Positions 45,345 to 58,024 of a stretch of 64,000 bases of DNA are shown here, piece after piece. The DNA lies in NCBI GenBank assembly GCA_022575985.1, contig JAKSXM010000272.1, positions 682,001 through 746,000 on the forward strand, given 5' to 3'. The stretch's first letter is position 1. Each line of letters begins with the position of its first letter. Position numbers and translations under genes: made by a program. The DNA comes from Anagrus nilaparvatae. Lineage: Eukaryota > Arthropoda > Insecta > Hymenoptera > Mymaridae. The notes beneath the pieces were generated by a model that saw only the letters and a program-made list of their open reading frames with translations, did no database searches and had not been told where the DNA came from.

Positions 45345-48300
45345 AACCCTAGTAAAGGCTATGAATAGATAAAGTTTGAAATGATTGTTAAAGTTCCACC
45401 TATCCTAAACATCCCTTCTAATCCCACAGTTTCACCAACAATTTGTCCATACGTCTCCAAACCTATCTAATTATTTCCATTAAAGGAAAAAGCGGTATAT
45501 ATCTCAATATATATATCGACTTCCGAGGGAATAAAAGCAAAAAATGCGGTTTGGACTGCTTGTGCAAATAACTGTTGGTGACCTCCGTGTAAGAGGTTAA
45601 ATACAGTATATAACCTAAGGTTAAATAAAAGCACATACATACTTAATAATTAAAATTCTTATTTTATTTTACATTTTTTTTTTTTGATTTTTGATTATAT
45701 ATTAAAAGAAAAAGAAAAAAAATTCAGATAGTGTAAGACATATTTTAGAATTAACGTTACTTGTGATTACCTAGTTATTTTAAACTTATTGCTATTATTT
45801 ATTTTTTATACATTAAAATTCTTAAAATTATTTGTGATTACATAGTTGTCTTATAGTTATTGATATTATTATTTTTATACATATTTTTTTTGATTTTTGT
45901 ATTTTGAAAAAAATATTATTAAGACAGTGTAAGATATATTCTAGAAGTTAAAGTTACTTGTGATTACATGATTATCCTAAAATTATTATTATTTTTTTGT
46001 TATAAATCTTTTGATTTTTGTTAGTTTTTCGTGTTTTGAAAAATGAAAGGAATTGAAAATACATTTTTTATAAGTGTTACACTGAAAGATACAATTACAG
46101 TGATTAGGTGATTATTAAAACTTATAGTTATCAATATTTCATTACTATTTTTTTTTTTGGATTTCCTGATTAATATTAACATATAAAATTATAGGAATTT
46201 TTTCTACTTTTCATAGTAGTTTGGGTAATTCATTATTATTACTATTTTGTAGTGTTTAGAAACTAAGAAAAATTAAGATCAAATTTTACTCTTTTGTTTG
46301 ATTGTTCGTAATTGTTTATATATGTATATATAATTTTTTTTTAATTTGTTTTTTGTGAAAAAAAAAAATTTTATTACTTAGAGAAATTAAAGAATATAAA
46401 CTGAAATTATTAAAGAAATAGGAAAAAATTATAGTGCAGTTAATAATTTTCTGATTATAATAAATTTCTTGGTACATAGAAACACTCCAAGTTTGAATTT
46501 ATGTTTTTGTTTTGTTTTTAAATTCTTTGTATATTTTGTGTTTTTTTTTTTATCAGTCTAATTTTTATACTAGTAAACGTTAATTATATAATATTTTGAT
46601 TATTAAAATTATTGGTTATTTTATGCTTAATTAAATGAAAAAGGAAAAAGTTTATGAAAATTATTATGGAAAATAACATGTTAAAATTAGTATATCTTTT
46701 CTTTTGCTTGTACTCAGAGTTGGATTTTGTTTTATGTAGGTGTCTCAGTTGTCTTTTGAAAAGGAAAGATTCTTTTGTAGTTGTCAAGGCTTCATATAGG
46801 ATGCGAAGAGCTTCTTGTGGTTGATTGTTTGTCTGCGTGTTTGGCGTTATGATGTCCAGACTGCTACTGGAATTTGTATTATATCTGGTTTTTTGGCCAC
46901 CTTAAACGCATCTGTAACTTTTCTAAAATAATTAGTACCCCTACATTCGAGACAAAACGCGAAAATTAAATTTCATATTAGGATGATAATAAGGATTGTG
47001 AGTAAAATTACTTGATTGTGAGTGTAGTTTAATGTATGTGAAATATCGAAGTTTATTTTTCTAAATTTCATCGTCTGATATTTTTGCACCTCGGATTATA
47101 TTTTTAAATTATAATAAAATTGATAGCTATTAAATATGTACATAATGTAATGCTATATTTTTATAAAATAAAAGTAATTATAACGCATATTAAATGCCAA
47201 TGATAGTTTTTTTTTTTGATTACCTAAAAAATTTGTAATACGATTTTTGATTATGTAATGATTATAATGATCATAACTTTATTTTTTTTTACGGTCACAT
47301 TGCTCTATAAATTAATGGCGGTATTTATTCAATAATTCGGCGGGGCTATTTAAAAAAAATTATATATATAGCCTGTATGGATAAATTGGTGGTAACCATA
47401 ACACACGTATTTCGAACGTAAATAGGGGCCTAAAAAAAATAAACTTAATATAGTTACTTCCCATTAGTAGGAGAGACACAAATATAGGGTATAAATATTT
47501 TTTATGCTATAAGATTAAAATGTCACCACTTTTGCGTTTGTTCTTTTTTTTTTTTTTTTTTTTTTTTTTGAGATGGTTATAGAACTTTTGTTTTTTTTTT
47601 TATTGCAGGTAAAAATAAAATTAATCAACAGATAATTTATTAATTATGCTAAGAAAATATGTACCTAAAGGTGGTACTATTATAATACGTTTATGTATAT
47701 TTATATCATTATTAAAAAAAAAAAATACAGTGATAGTTGTATGAAAAATAATAAAAATTTAATTTTGAAAACAAAAATTAATAAATTCAAAAATCCAAAC
47801 CTCTATTGGAATAATATTTTTTTTATGATTATTTTTTTTTCTTATTTTTTTTTATTTTCTTAATTACTTTATTTTTATATGCATGAAAAAAAAACAGCGC
47901 TTGGCAAAAAAAAATCTCCCGTCTATTTCATAAGTAAATTACATAATATTATAACTTATTATTTATATTTGTAATTATTTATTATCTTCTATAAAAAATC
48001 ATTTTGTTTATTGTTGAGCTTATTAATTTTCACTTAATTATATGTAGTTTTTTTTTTAAATTAACAATTTTATATTTTATTAACAATTCTATATTTTATT
48101 AACAATTTTATATTTTTATATTTGTTATTTTCGTTTAGATATTTGAAAATAGTCCGTAAAAATTATTTATTCACATCTTTGAGAAAACAATTTCCCAAAA
48201 AAAAAATTCTAAGGTGTTAATAGTAATTTTATTTATCGGTCATATATAAAAAAAAAATGTTATTTAATATAAAAGGCGCGATAAGCTTTTTATTTGAATA

Positions 48301-49660
48301 TTTTAGTTCAAGTAAAAAGCCATCTATCGAATGTCCTTGGTTTGTAGCTAAGTGAAATATTTTCGAAAGCTAACTGTAGCCTTATATATAAGTAAGAAAG
48401 AGATAGTTAGTTTTATAATACGCAAAGACGTTTAGGTTTTATCACATGTCTTGTGAGTAGAAATAGTAGTTTTCTTTATGAGGGCGCAGAGTGATACTTC
48501 TCGCCCCGACTATACTTTTTTGATTTATCGCTTAATTTTTTATCGCACTTGTTTTTACTTGATTTGGATCCCATTTCTATATAGTAGTTAAGTTTTTTAT
48601 ATACATAAAAAGGATGTTTCTTTAAAATAAAAGGAAAGTAATCCAAAATCTTATGATTTTTTTATTAACATATGCTTTTGTCATTTGAAGTTAAACTAAT
48701 TTTAGGTCAATAAATAATCGACATGTTTATAGGCCATTTTTTTTTATTTGAGTTTATATGTGAGGTAATGGATAAAAAAAATTTTAATTAGACTCTGACT
48801 TTTTCTGTGGAAAAAAGAATTTTCGTTTGATTTGGGAATATTATTTTTTTTACGATACTACCCAAAAAAATTTTTACTGAATCGTTCATATCTGTAAAAG
48901 TTACAATAGTTTTTCAAAAAAATTTGAACAAATATTATATACTTTTAATTCTTATTGGTCACTAATTTTGGTAATTCAATATAATATTGTTCAAACGCAA
49001 AATACTTGAATGTGATAAAAGCTTGGGGCCTCGAGCTTGAGACATGATTTTTTTTTTTTAAATTCATACGTATTATTTTTGTTGGAATTTTTGTTAAGAT
49101 TATTTTATTAGCATAATTTTTCTTCTTTTTATCTTCCGTGTTCCGTTTTTTTTTGCATTCCTTTGCTAATGAAAAAAAATTCATCATATATAAATGAAGT
49201 GTATTTTTTTGCGACCCTAATCGTGAAACATATAGTTCCCAAAAGATTGTATTTAAATGCAAAAAAAAATTATATTTATTGTTTATAGATAAAATATTGG
49301 AAAGAAAAAAAATACTGCAAGGTAATTGGCGCTATGGTTTTTTACTAGCAATAAAAAATATTCTTCGTGGCGCGTTTTACCCAGTAAAGCTTAAAACGCA
49401 TAACGTTTATTACTATTACAAAAGATTCTGTAGTTTTGTGTTTTTTCAAGAGGTCCATATAATCTAAATTTTACACTGATACTGCTACATATATAAAAAA
49501 ATAAAATCTACGTGTTATTTTTATGGGGTGTTTTAGGCTATCAAAGTTTTTTACTTTGGCTATTTTGTTTTTTGTGAATATACGTTACTGAATAATTTTC
49601 TTGAAAACTGCTTAATATACCCTTAATTTATGTTTAAAAATACTTTAAAACTATTTAAAA
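45345..49660. other. Long AT-rich gene-free stretch
   Basis: No frame resembles a protein. Includes a run of about 27 T at 47,543-47,570 and many shorter runs. Segments at 45,760-46,000 repeat CTTGTGATTACATAGTTATC-like text three times, a loose local repeat. Confidence 0.55.
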
Positions 49661-49675
49661 TCTTAATTCATATTT

Positions 49676-51510
49676 TTAAAATTTGCTTGAATTTTCAAGC
49701 AACCACTAACATTTTTTCTTGAAAATTACTTAATATACTCTTAATTTATGTTCAAGATACTACTTAATTCACGTTTTTAAAATTTGCTTGAATTTTCAAG
49801 CAAATGCCAATATTTTTCCTTGAAAATTTCTTAGTATACCCTTAAAATACTTTAAAACTATTTAAAACCTTAGTTCATATTTTTAAAATTTGCTTGAATT
49901 TTCAAGCAAATGCCAATATTTTTCCTTGAAAATTTCTTAGTATAAAACTATTTAAAACCTTAGTTCATATTTTTAAAATTTGCTTGAATTTTCAAGCAAA
50001 CGCTAATATTTTTCCTTGAAAATTTCTTAATATACTCTTAATTTATTCTATATTTGTCGCGCAAAACAAAAACAAAAAATTTTCAAATTTTCGTCGCGCG
50101 CCACTCGTTATTTACACAATTACGACTTGGCCAAGTTTTTTATATATACCCGCGTAATCTTGGCAAAGCTTTTTATATACATCCACGCAATCTTGGCAAA
50201 GTTTTTTATATACACCCACGCAATCTTGGCAAAGTTTTTTTTTATATACACATGCAATCTTGGCAAAGTTTTTTATATACCCCCACGCAATCTTGGCAAA
50301 GTTTTTTTATATACACATTTTTAAGCGTATACCCCAAATTTTGTTTAAGTATCCAAAAATTTACTCAAATTTTTATTTAAACTGGGTAACCGTTTAATTT
50401 TATAATTTTTACGTTTGAATATACTGCAAATGACTAAATCCTGTTAAAATTTTTCCAACTGATCAAGTAGTAAAGAAATAAGTTATTCCTGTAGTTTAAC
50501 TGTTTTCTTTTTCTTATACTTTAATTAAAAGGATTTTACTTTATGTATTAACTAAAGTTTATAGCTAAAAGATAATGCAAAAATTTATAATCTTATAACA
50601 ATTTAAACAAGAAATAACTATCCCTATCACTAAATTATTCAATTTTTTCTTAATTCTTTCAACACTTCAAATCCCTGCTTGGAATTTCAAGCAAATTACA
50701 CATTGCTGACATTTTTTTTTCGGTCTGTAATTCTCTAAATTTTTTGTTCGGATTTTCGCTTGAAGCCAAAATTTACTGAATTCATTTACTTATTTCTATC
50801 TTTAACATGATTAATAAAAAAAATCTCCAAATAATATTTTTAATCTCCCTAAAAAAAATTGCTTGAACTTTCAGGCAAACAAAAAATTTTGCCGTCATTA
50901 TTTTAGATCTTTAAATTTTTGCTTGAACTTTTAAGTAAACATAACTTTCACTGAACTTATTCTACAAAAATTTACTCTATTTAGAAAAATACTACTTAAA
51001 ATTAAATCTTTCAAATTTTGCTTGAAATTTCAGACAAACATAACTTTCACTGAACTTATTCTACAAAATTTACTCTATTTAGAAAATATGACTTGAAATC
51101 ATATTTTTAAACCTTTAAAATTTTGCTTGAAATTTCAGGCAAATTATAAAATTTGCTGACATTATTTTAAAATGGTCTGTAACTCTCTAATTTTCTGCTT
51201 TTTTTTTACTCAATTATTTAATTGTTTTTATCTTCACTTGATTTAAAATGTCTTAAAATGACATTTTTAAATCCTAAAAAAAAATTGCTTGAAATTTTAG
51301 GCAAATTTAAAATTGTTCACATTATTTCTCTTATTTCAAACAAAAAAGGTCTGAAAAACTCTCTAAGTTTCCTGTTTGAAAATTTTTTCTCTCAAAACTA
51401 AAATTACTGCCATTATTTAATCATTTTTATCTTAGCATGATTTAAAATGTCTCAAAATGACGTGTTTTTTTTTTAATCTTAAAAAAAAAATTGCTTGAAA
51501 TTTCAGGCAA
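49676..51510 (+). repeat. Array of palindrome-bearing units (TTGCTTGAA...)
   Basis: The palindrome TTGCTTGAATTTTCAAGCAA occurs at 49,683, 49,784, 49,890 and 49,980, about 100 bp apart, within units that also share CTTGAAAATTTCTTA. A degenerate form, TTGCTTGAAATTTCAGGCAAA, recurs near 50,675, 50,862, 50,919, 51,018, 51,123, 51,284 and 51,492. The first four are a clean tandem; later ones are diverged. Confidence 0.8.
50053..50330 (+). repeat. TCTTGGCAAAG minisatellite, module 1
   Basis: Six units of about 33-34 bp (CGCAATCTTGGCAAAGTTTT then a TATATACAC stretch) from 50,120, preceded by TTGTCGCGC and CGTCGCGCGCC at 50,055-50,100. Because the unit is close to a multiple of three, a frame stays open across it; that is not evidence of a gene. 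Confidence 0.85.
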
Positions 51511-51829
51511 CCATAAAATTCACTAATAATCTTCTGAGAAAAAAATTTACTTTACTTCACAATTGATTTGAAATGTTTTAAGGTAATATTTTTATCCTTA
51601 AGCTTTACTTGAAATTTAAACCTAAACTTTACTTGAATTATTTTTAAAACAATTGCTTTATTTAGAATAATATGACTTGCAATGACATTATAGTTAATTT
51701 TTATAGTTAATTTTATCGTACTTTCCTAAAAAAATAAATTATTACCCATCTATCATTTTTTCCTAAGTCTCTCAAAAAAAAAATTTTAGTCCAATAAAAT
51801 TATTCTAATACTCAATTATTGTAATTTTA

Positions 51830-52130
51830 TATTTGTCGTGCGATTTTCATATATGCTACTACTACTATTGCATCTTGGCAACTTTTTATATTTAACATTA
51901 TCGTCGCGCGCCGTTTTGCTACTTATATTCTTGCATCTTGGCCACGCTTTTATATACACATACAATCTTATCTTGGCAAAGTTTTTATACAAACATACGA
52001 ACTTTACTTCTACATTAATATCTTGGCCACATTTTTATACACGCATATAATCTCATCTTGGCAAAGTTTTTATACACACATCTAAACTTTCGTCGCGCGC
52101 ATTAATGTATCTTGGCAACTCTGTTCCATT
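51830..52130 (+). repeat. TCTTGGCAAAG minisatellite, module 2
   Basis: Diverged units with ATCTTGGC(A/C)A(A/C) and TTTTATACACACAT, again with CGTCGCGCGC elements (near 51,902 and 52,089) and TTGTCGTGCG at 51,832. Same pieces as module 1, ~1.8 kb apart, in the same orientation. Confidence 0.75.
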
Positions 52131-53150
52131 CATAAAATTTTGTCTTCTACTCATGCTTTTTTTTAAGCCATGTGTTTTTGTATTCTTATTCATATATTCA
52201 ATCAACTATCTTATTTATGTAAATTATTATACTGACCGAACATTACTAAAAATTGGTACTTAATTATTTTTGTTACTTTATAATAACTAATATTATTATT
52301 TTTTTTTTTTTAATCATTATTATTAATACTTTTTTTTTACAAGCTGGATACGTTTTACTATAGTTAAAATGTTACCTTAACTAAACCCTTTTTTTGTCTC
52401 ATTTTTTTTTTATAAAAAAAAGGCGTTTGATCTACAAGTATATCCTTTAATCAGGTTACGAGTTCCAAAAATTTTTGCTCTTAAACTAAAATTTTAAACT
52501 TTCTTACTTAGAAAAACTGTTCTTCAGAAATACCCGCATTGCATTTTATATGGTTTACAATTAGATTTTCCAAAAAATAACTATCATACGTCCTTATATT
52601 TACCTAAAAAAAAATACTACGACTTTGAAAATTTCAATCCACAATTTTTACGTGTTTTATTCTAATCGCTTTTTTTTATAACTTTATATCTTAAATCTTT
52701 ATTAAAAGTTTGAAATTACAAGCAAAACTTATGTGGCTTAAAATAATAGAACAGAAAAAAAACTCTCTTAAATTCTTATAATTATTTTAAATCATTCTTT
52801 TTTTTTTTAATTTTTGCATAATACAAACAAAATTTACGTAAATTACAAAAGGAAACTCTCTTCAAAAAAAATTCCTATTTCTAAAACTTAAAAACTTAAT
52901 AAAATTATTTTATGGCTTAATATTTAAAATAAACTCCTACTTTATATATTTCAACTCTTTACTAAAACAATTACAAGAATGCCAGAAAATAAATATTTTA
53001 TGCGTGTTTTATTATTTTTTTTCTCAGAGTATTTTGATAAAAGGATATACTGCTTTTTTAGTAATATTAAGTTAGATTAAATCTATCAAATTAAATTATT
53101 TGACTCATTTCAATTGTTTGTATGTCTACTTTAATAATGCTGTCGTGTTT
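52131..53150. other. AT-rich gene-free stretch
   Basis: No recognisable feature. Confidence 0.55.
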
Positions 53151-53202
53151 TAACATGGAACATGTTCATTGGATGGGGTATTTGAAAAAGTCCGGCTCGG
53201 CA

Positions 53203-53370
53203 GGGGGGGGGGGTGAAAAAGTGACGCTTTTAGGGGGGGGGGGGTCAAAAATTGACGTTTTTAGGGGGGGGGGGTCAAAAATTGACGCTTTTAGGGGGGG
53301 GGGGGTCAAAAATTGAAGCTTTTAGGGGGGGGGGTCAAAAATTGACGTTTTTAGGGGGGGGGGGGTCAAT
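53203..53370 (+). repeat. G-tract minisatellite
   Basis: Six tracts of 10-12 G separated by ~20 bp spacers (TCAAAAATTGACGCTTTTA). Any four tracts could form a G-quadruplex on the + strand. The short open frame across it (Gly-rich) is an artefact. Confidence 0.95.
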
Positions 53371-53405
53371 TGGACTTATTTAATATTTTCGATTCAGGGA
53401 CTTTT

Positions 53406-53840
53406 GGTGCAGAAGTACCTAGGGACCTATGGTGCAGAAGTACCTAGGGACCTTTGGTGCAGAAGTACCTAGGGACTATTGGTGCAGAAGTCCCTAAAGA
53501 CCTTTGGTGCAGAAGTACCTAGGAACCTTTGGTGCAGAAGTACCTAGGGAGCATTGGTGCAGAAGTACCTAGGGACTATTGGTGCAGAAGTCCCTAAAGA
53601 CCTTTGGTGCAGAAGTACATAGGAACCTTTGGTGCAGAAGTACCTAGGGAGCATTGGTGCAGAAGTACCTAGGGACCTATGGTGCAGAAGTCGCTAAAGA
53701 CCTTTGGTGCAGAAGTACCTAGGAAGTTTTGGTGCAGTACTACCTAGGGAGCATTGGTGCAGAAGTCCCTAAAGACCTTTGGTGCAGAAGTACCTATGGA
53801 GTATTGGTGCAGAAGTACCTAGGGACCATTGGTGCAGAAT
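53406..53840 (+). repeat. 25 bp minisatellite with higher-order repeat
   Basis: Seventeen exact-length units starting GGTGCAGAAGTACCTAGGGA at 25 bp steps (53,406, 53,431 and so on), plus a partial last one. From 53,456 to 53,755 four variants (GGGACTATT, CTAAAGACC, AGGAACC, GGGAGCATT) recur in order three times, a 100 bp higher-order unit. Confidence 0.95.
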
Positions 53841-54115
53841 TTTTAAGAATTCATTAATTACAGAAAATTTAATTAATTTAGTTCATTTTGATGTCTAAGC
53901 AGCGTGATTTCTATAATAAAAATCTAAATATAAATATTTGCATATAAATATTTATATTATGAACACAATAAATACTTTATTATCAATGTTATAAATGAAC
54001 ATGTTCCATGCTCGTTGGTGGTGTAGTTACACAAACCGGTTATAAATTTTTTTTAATTATTATAAATACACAATCAGCAATAGTAAAGATGAGGATTCAG
54101 ATTAGATTTTTACAT

Positions 54116-55310
54116 TCAAATCTTTTTATGGGTAGAGAGACTGAAATAAGCAGAGTAATAAAAAAGAAAAATAACCCTAACCTCGTCTTCGTTCATAACA
54201 CCACTTGCGGAAAGAGCGCCGATTCTCTTGGTGACTATCTTGTACCCAAGACCCCATGGGTCATTATCAACCTCGTTACACAAAGCTATCTCGCATGCTC
54301 TTTTGCTTCTCCTAACAGCAATTCTCAGCTTTTTCTTGACCTGCTTATGCTCTGCCATCAGCTCAGCAGCGTCTGTTCTGTTCCTTGCACGTGTTGCTCT
54401 TCTTCTTGTAGTTAAGCTTTCACTCCTTAGACGATCTATTTCAGCATTCCACCAGTAGACTGGTGGTCTTCCATCACGGGTCCGTTTTTTTGGCATGGCT
54501 TTGTTACATGCTTTTTCCAGCAGCGTCATGATTCCCTTAACTATATCCTCTGCATCGTCAGTATTTCCTGGTCTAATTGCTTTCCCTAGGATAGCAGTCT
54601 CTCCTCTTCTAAGCGTGTTCACCAAAATTTCGCGGTTTAACCGCTTGATGTTCCATCCGCAGCATTTCTGTGCTTCATCTCTTCGTGTCAGCAGCCGCTC
54701 ATCATGCACCTCAAAAGAAATATATTGGTGGTCGCTCGCTGAGAAGTCCTCTAGTACTTGCCAATCAGTAATCCTGGCAGCCAAATTTTCTGTTGCAAAC
54801 GATATATCTGGGATGGTCTGTCCGTAGCCTGGCCTTCTGAAAGTAGTAGTGTTACCTACGTTTAGCACAGCCAAATTGAGCCTGGCAGATAGGTCAAGTA
54901 TGTCCTCTCCTCTTGCATCCGTTTCTGACATACCCCACTCTGGAGCTCTAGCGTTGAAATCGCCTGCCATTACAATTTCACCAGTCATATCCCTTATGGC
55001 ATCTTCCAAACTATTCATTTTCCTCAGAGTGTCCTCCCTAAGCTCATTTGGCGTTAAGTACACGCTTATGTAGGTAACACCAATCTTTCTAATACAGACA
55101 AAGCCTCTGCCAGCGCCTTTTTCCTGTACTAGAACCTTTCTTGGATTCACTACCCAGATTGCCGCAGTACCCAACTCATCCGTAAACCAGTTCAGAGAGC
55201 TTGGTCAGACCCCTTGCTCACTTATGATGAGGAGGTCTGCCGACTTTTCTCTAGCAAGTTATAATGTCTCTTGCTAGGGGGCTTCGCCGCACATTACCTT
55301 GAAGCACCTT
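54116..55310 (-). pseudogene. LINE ORF2, endonuclease only (3' truncated)
   Basis: Starts near 55,310 with KVLQGNVRRSP; LLIISEQG follows near 55,220 in a shifted frame, with a TGA right after. The 55,174-54,116 frame is open for over 340 codons: AIWVVNPRKVLV, VYLTPNEL, MAGDFNARAPEWG (active-site block), SARLNLAVLN, IPDISFATENLA and FSASDHQYISFEV (SDH block), so the APE-type endonuclease is nearly whole. PPVYWWNAEIDRLR and DNDPWGLGYKIV follow, then homology ends near 54,190, just before RT. Losing the 3' half is unusual for a LINE insertion and suggests later deletion. Confidence 0.85.
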
Positions 55311-56558
55311 TAACATTATTCGACTTGCTAGCGTCTGCGCCGCTTCTTAATTTCAACAGAGCCCTCCGTAGCGCTTCACACTTGGCTTTCCCAAGGTCGT
55401 GCTTCAACTCTTTGCCTTTTAGCCCAAGGTCCAAGCATAGCATGCACCTTGCCTTCGCTGTGCAGTCAGTTGCCTTATGTCCTTCTTCTCCGCATTTGTA
55501 GCATTTCGCTCTCCTGTCTGGTCCATAGCATTTTGTAGCAAAATGGCCATAGCGTAGGCATTTAAAACAACGGGTTAATGGGGTTTTTAGCCTTACCCTA
55601 CAGTTCATCCATCCTATTTTGATACGTTCCATGCGGACCAATTTGAAGGCGGTTCTTTCATCGAGGTCAACGTAAGCAGCTCTCTGTTGCTCTTAGAAAT
55701 AGTCACCCTTGCTATCTCAGTATGTTCTTCTTTGCTTTTAATGGCATTTAGAACGTCTATTGACTGGGTGAGACAGTCCAAGTCAAGTATTTGTATAACT
55801 CGTTTAGGAGCAAGATCCCTAACCCTGGCCTCCACACCCAATACTCTTCTTACTTCTTGTGAGAAGGAACCTATTTTATCACTAGGTTCCTTCAGCTCCT
55901 GAGACCTTAAAGTTCCCAAGACGTCAGCATATGTTCTACCTGTAGGCAGTTTAATAGCTACAGCTCGCTCCCGTTTTCTTGGGATTGTCTTCTTTTGCGT
56001 AGCTACTGGCCACTTTTTGTTTCCGTCCTGACCTCTCTTACCTTCTTTTTTCCCCTTTTTCCTCTTCTTCCTTTTGTTTACAGCCGTTTGAAAGGGTTCG
56101 TTATTACGGTCCGTATTGCGTTGTATTATTTCCACCCGGGGTGCTCTGCTGTGTTTTGGTGATTTTCCCGCAGCAGTTCTCTTAGCATGTTCGCTTCCTA
56201 GCCCTGCAGTCTCAGCGTTTTCGCTTCGCTTTCTTTTCTTTAGCACTGAGCCTGTTATATGTTTTTTAAATAACTGCTCAATTCCATTTTTCTCCTTAAC
56301 TTGCTGATCTCTTATTGCTTTGAGAGCAGTGACTTTGTCCTTCATATCATTTATACCATTCTTTACAACAGCGGCTATGCTTTGCTGCTTGAAAGTCATG
56401 TGATGTGTCATCTCGCCTATCTTTTCTTCCATTAGATCAAGGATACTCTTGACGACATTATGGTTTTCATCCATGCGTTGTAGACGTCTAGCAAGTTCAG
56501 TGTTCTCATAGAGCACTTGGACTGTCTCAGCATCGACATCCTTACCTTCTAGGTTCAC
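55294..56558 (-). pseudogene. LINE ORF1 (Gag-like, zinc knuckles), one frameshift
   Basis: 56,558-55,683 begins MNLEGKDVDAETVQVLYE, predicted as coiled coil (heptad-like LARRLQRMDENHNVV, LDLMEEKIGEM), then a Lys/Arg-rich linker (KRKKRKKGKKEGKRG) and PTGRTYADVLG. Near 55,683 the frame changes by one base and continues as the 55,641-55,294 frame: MERIKIGWMNCRVR, then knuckles CFKCLRYGHFATKC, CYKCGEEGHKATDC and CMLC. Three CCHC-type knuckles at the C-terminus are standard for R1-like ORF1, which binds element RNA. Apart from the single shift the frame is whole, so this copy is fairly young. Confidence 0.85.
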
Positions 56559-56569
56559 TTCATTAAATG

Positions 56570-58020
56570 AAAGGTAGTTAAACGAATCTAGTTTTATTTA
56601 TTAAAAAAAGTATTAATAATATTATAATTTTTTCTATTTTCTTTTGTATTTTTTCTTATTCGATATGACGGGGTGTAAAACATTTTTCTAAAGTCTATAT
56701 TATGTATTAAAATATTTCTTCATATAAAAAAATTACGTTTGTGTAAAAAAAAAATACAATTATCACCATTCCTTCTCACACTCTCTCAAATCCAACATAT
56801 TATTATTATTAACATATTGTTTTGTAGAATTTTTTTTTTAAATATATTTAGTATTTTTTTGTCATGCGAGTATAAATTTTTTTTAATTTATAGCCTTTTA
56901 GATTGTTCTTATATTATACCTGAATTGTATATTACACCCTTCGCGTTATCCTCCTTCACTTCTCTCTTACTTTTTTTTCTTTTACTTTCACATGTTTCTC
57001 CTATGTTTATATGTATTAGATATGTATAAAATTTGCAGATGTTTTGATTTTTTTTGCTTCGGTATACTTAAAAGTGTTATTTAAAACGAAGATATTGTCT
57101 ATGTTCTTCTTCTGTTTATGACTTTTTAACGAAAAAAAAAGGTTAAGGAAACTACTTTTCGTGATACATAGATGAGTAATAATTTCGTGTTGATTAATCC
57201 AAAAAATCTTTTAGATTTTTGTTTTAAATATTTTTTTGTTAAAATTTACATTTTTTTTTGCAGTTTGTAAACTTTAAAGTATTTTGTTATCTTAGAAAAT
57301 TTTTCATCTCTTATGCTGTTTATCTTGATCCCTTAATGATGTTTCGTAGTCCTTTACAAAACTTAGAGGGAAAAAGATTTGCTTATAGACTGATTTAGTA
57401 TGTCTTAAATTTTTGTTGTCATGATTTTCTTTTCCTAATTGCATCCATTTATTGCGTTATTTGCTCTTTTTGTTGTTCTGCATGTGATTTTTGAATGTCT
57501 GTTCGTACATATAAAAATATACATATCCTCTAACTAAACTAAGGTAACTCGGAAATTTTCAAAAAGAAAAAAAAAGGAAGTGAGAAAAAATTAGAAAACC
57601 CAAAGGGTCTTAATAGGCTCTTTATTTTTTATTTGTAAGTTATATTTTTTTACTGCATAAGAAAAAAAATTTAAATTATTTATTGCACAGAAAAGGCATT
57701 GCTTCGAGAGAGCATAAGGGTGGGGGGCAACACATGTATTCATTTTTATTCTCTCTTATATTTTTTATTTTTATCAATTGATCGATTCTATTCCCGTAAA
57801 AAAAAATATTATTATTACCCCATCATATTGTAACACGTAGAGAAGGAAAAAAAATCCTTGCGCGAAAAGATAGAATTTAATTAAACTAGTTTCGTCCATT
57901 TAACCATTTAACCATCTAACCCATCGTTAATATACTTAGATAAATTTTATTATAAAAATATAAATAGGGGGGGGGGGTAAATACCTCCCACTCTGGGAAT
58001 ATAGTTATAAACTAGTCGTT
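56570..58020. other. AT-rich gene-free stretch
   Basis: Only short runs; an 11 G tract at 57,967-57,977 and pyrimidine-rich 56,750-57,010. The 96-codon hydrophobic frame at 56,739 looks like chance translation of T-rich DNA. Confidence 0.5.
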
Positions 58021-58024
58021 TTCG

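Larger units (their letters stand above)
53155..54009. repeat. 15 bp inverted pair bracketing the minisatellite block
   Basis: ATGGAACATGTTCAT (53,155-53,169) and its reverse complement ATGAACATGTTCCAT (53,995-54,009) lie on either side of the G-tract and 25 bp arrays. Confidence 0.7.

Noticed and set aside
45345..49660. Host gene exons in the AT-rich stretch
   Set aside because: Short frames here lack any recognisable domain or protein-like composition, and I could not link them with credible splice signals.
50054..50380. 108-codon frame with repeated LGKVFYIHPR
   Set aside because: It is the direct translation of a ~33 bp minisatellite; the frame stays open only because the unit is near a multiple of three.
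53122..53316. Gly-rich frame
   Set aside because: Created by the G-tract array, with no protein-like segment.
53406..53840. CRISPR-like array
   Set aside because: Units are contiguous 25 bp repeats with no unique spacers, in a eukaryotic context.
54228..56307. Several plus-strand frames of 60-135 codons
   Set aside because: Antisense shadows of the LINE ORF1 and endonuclease on the minus strand.
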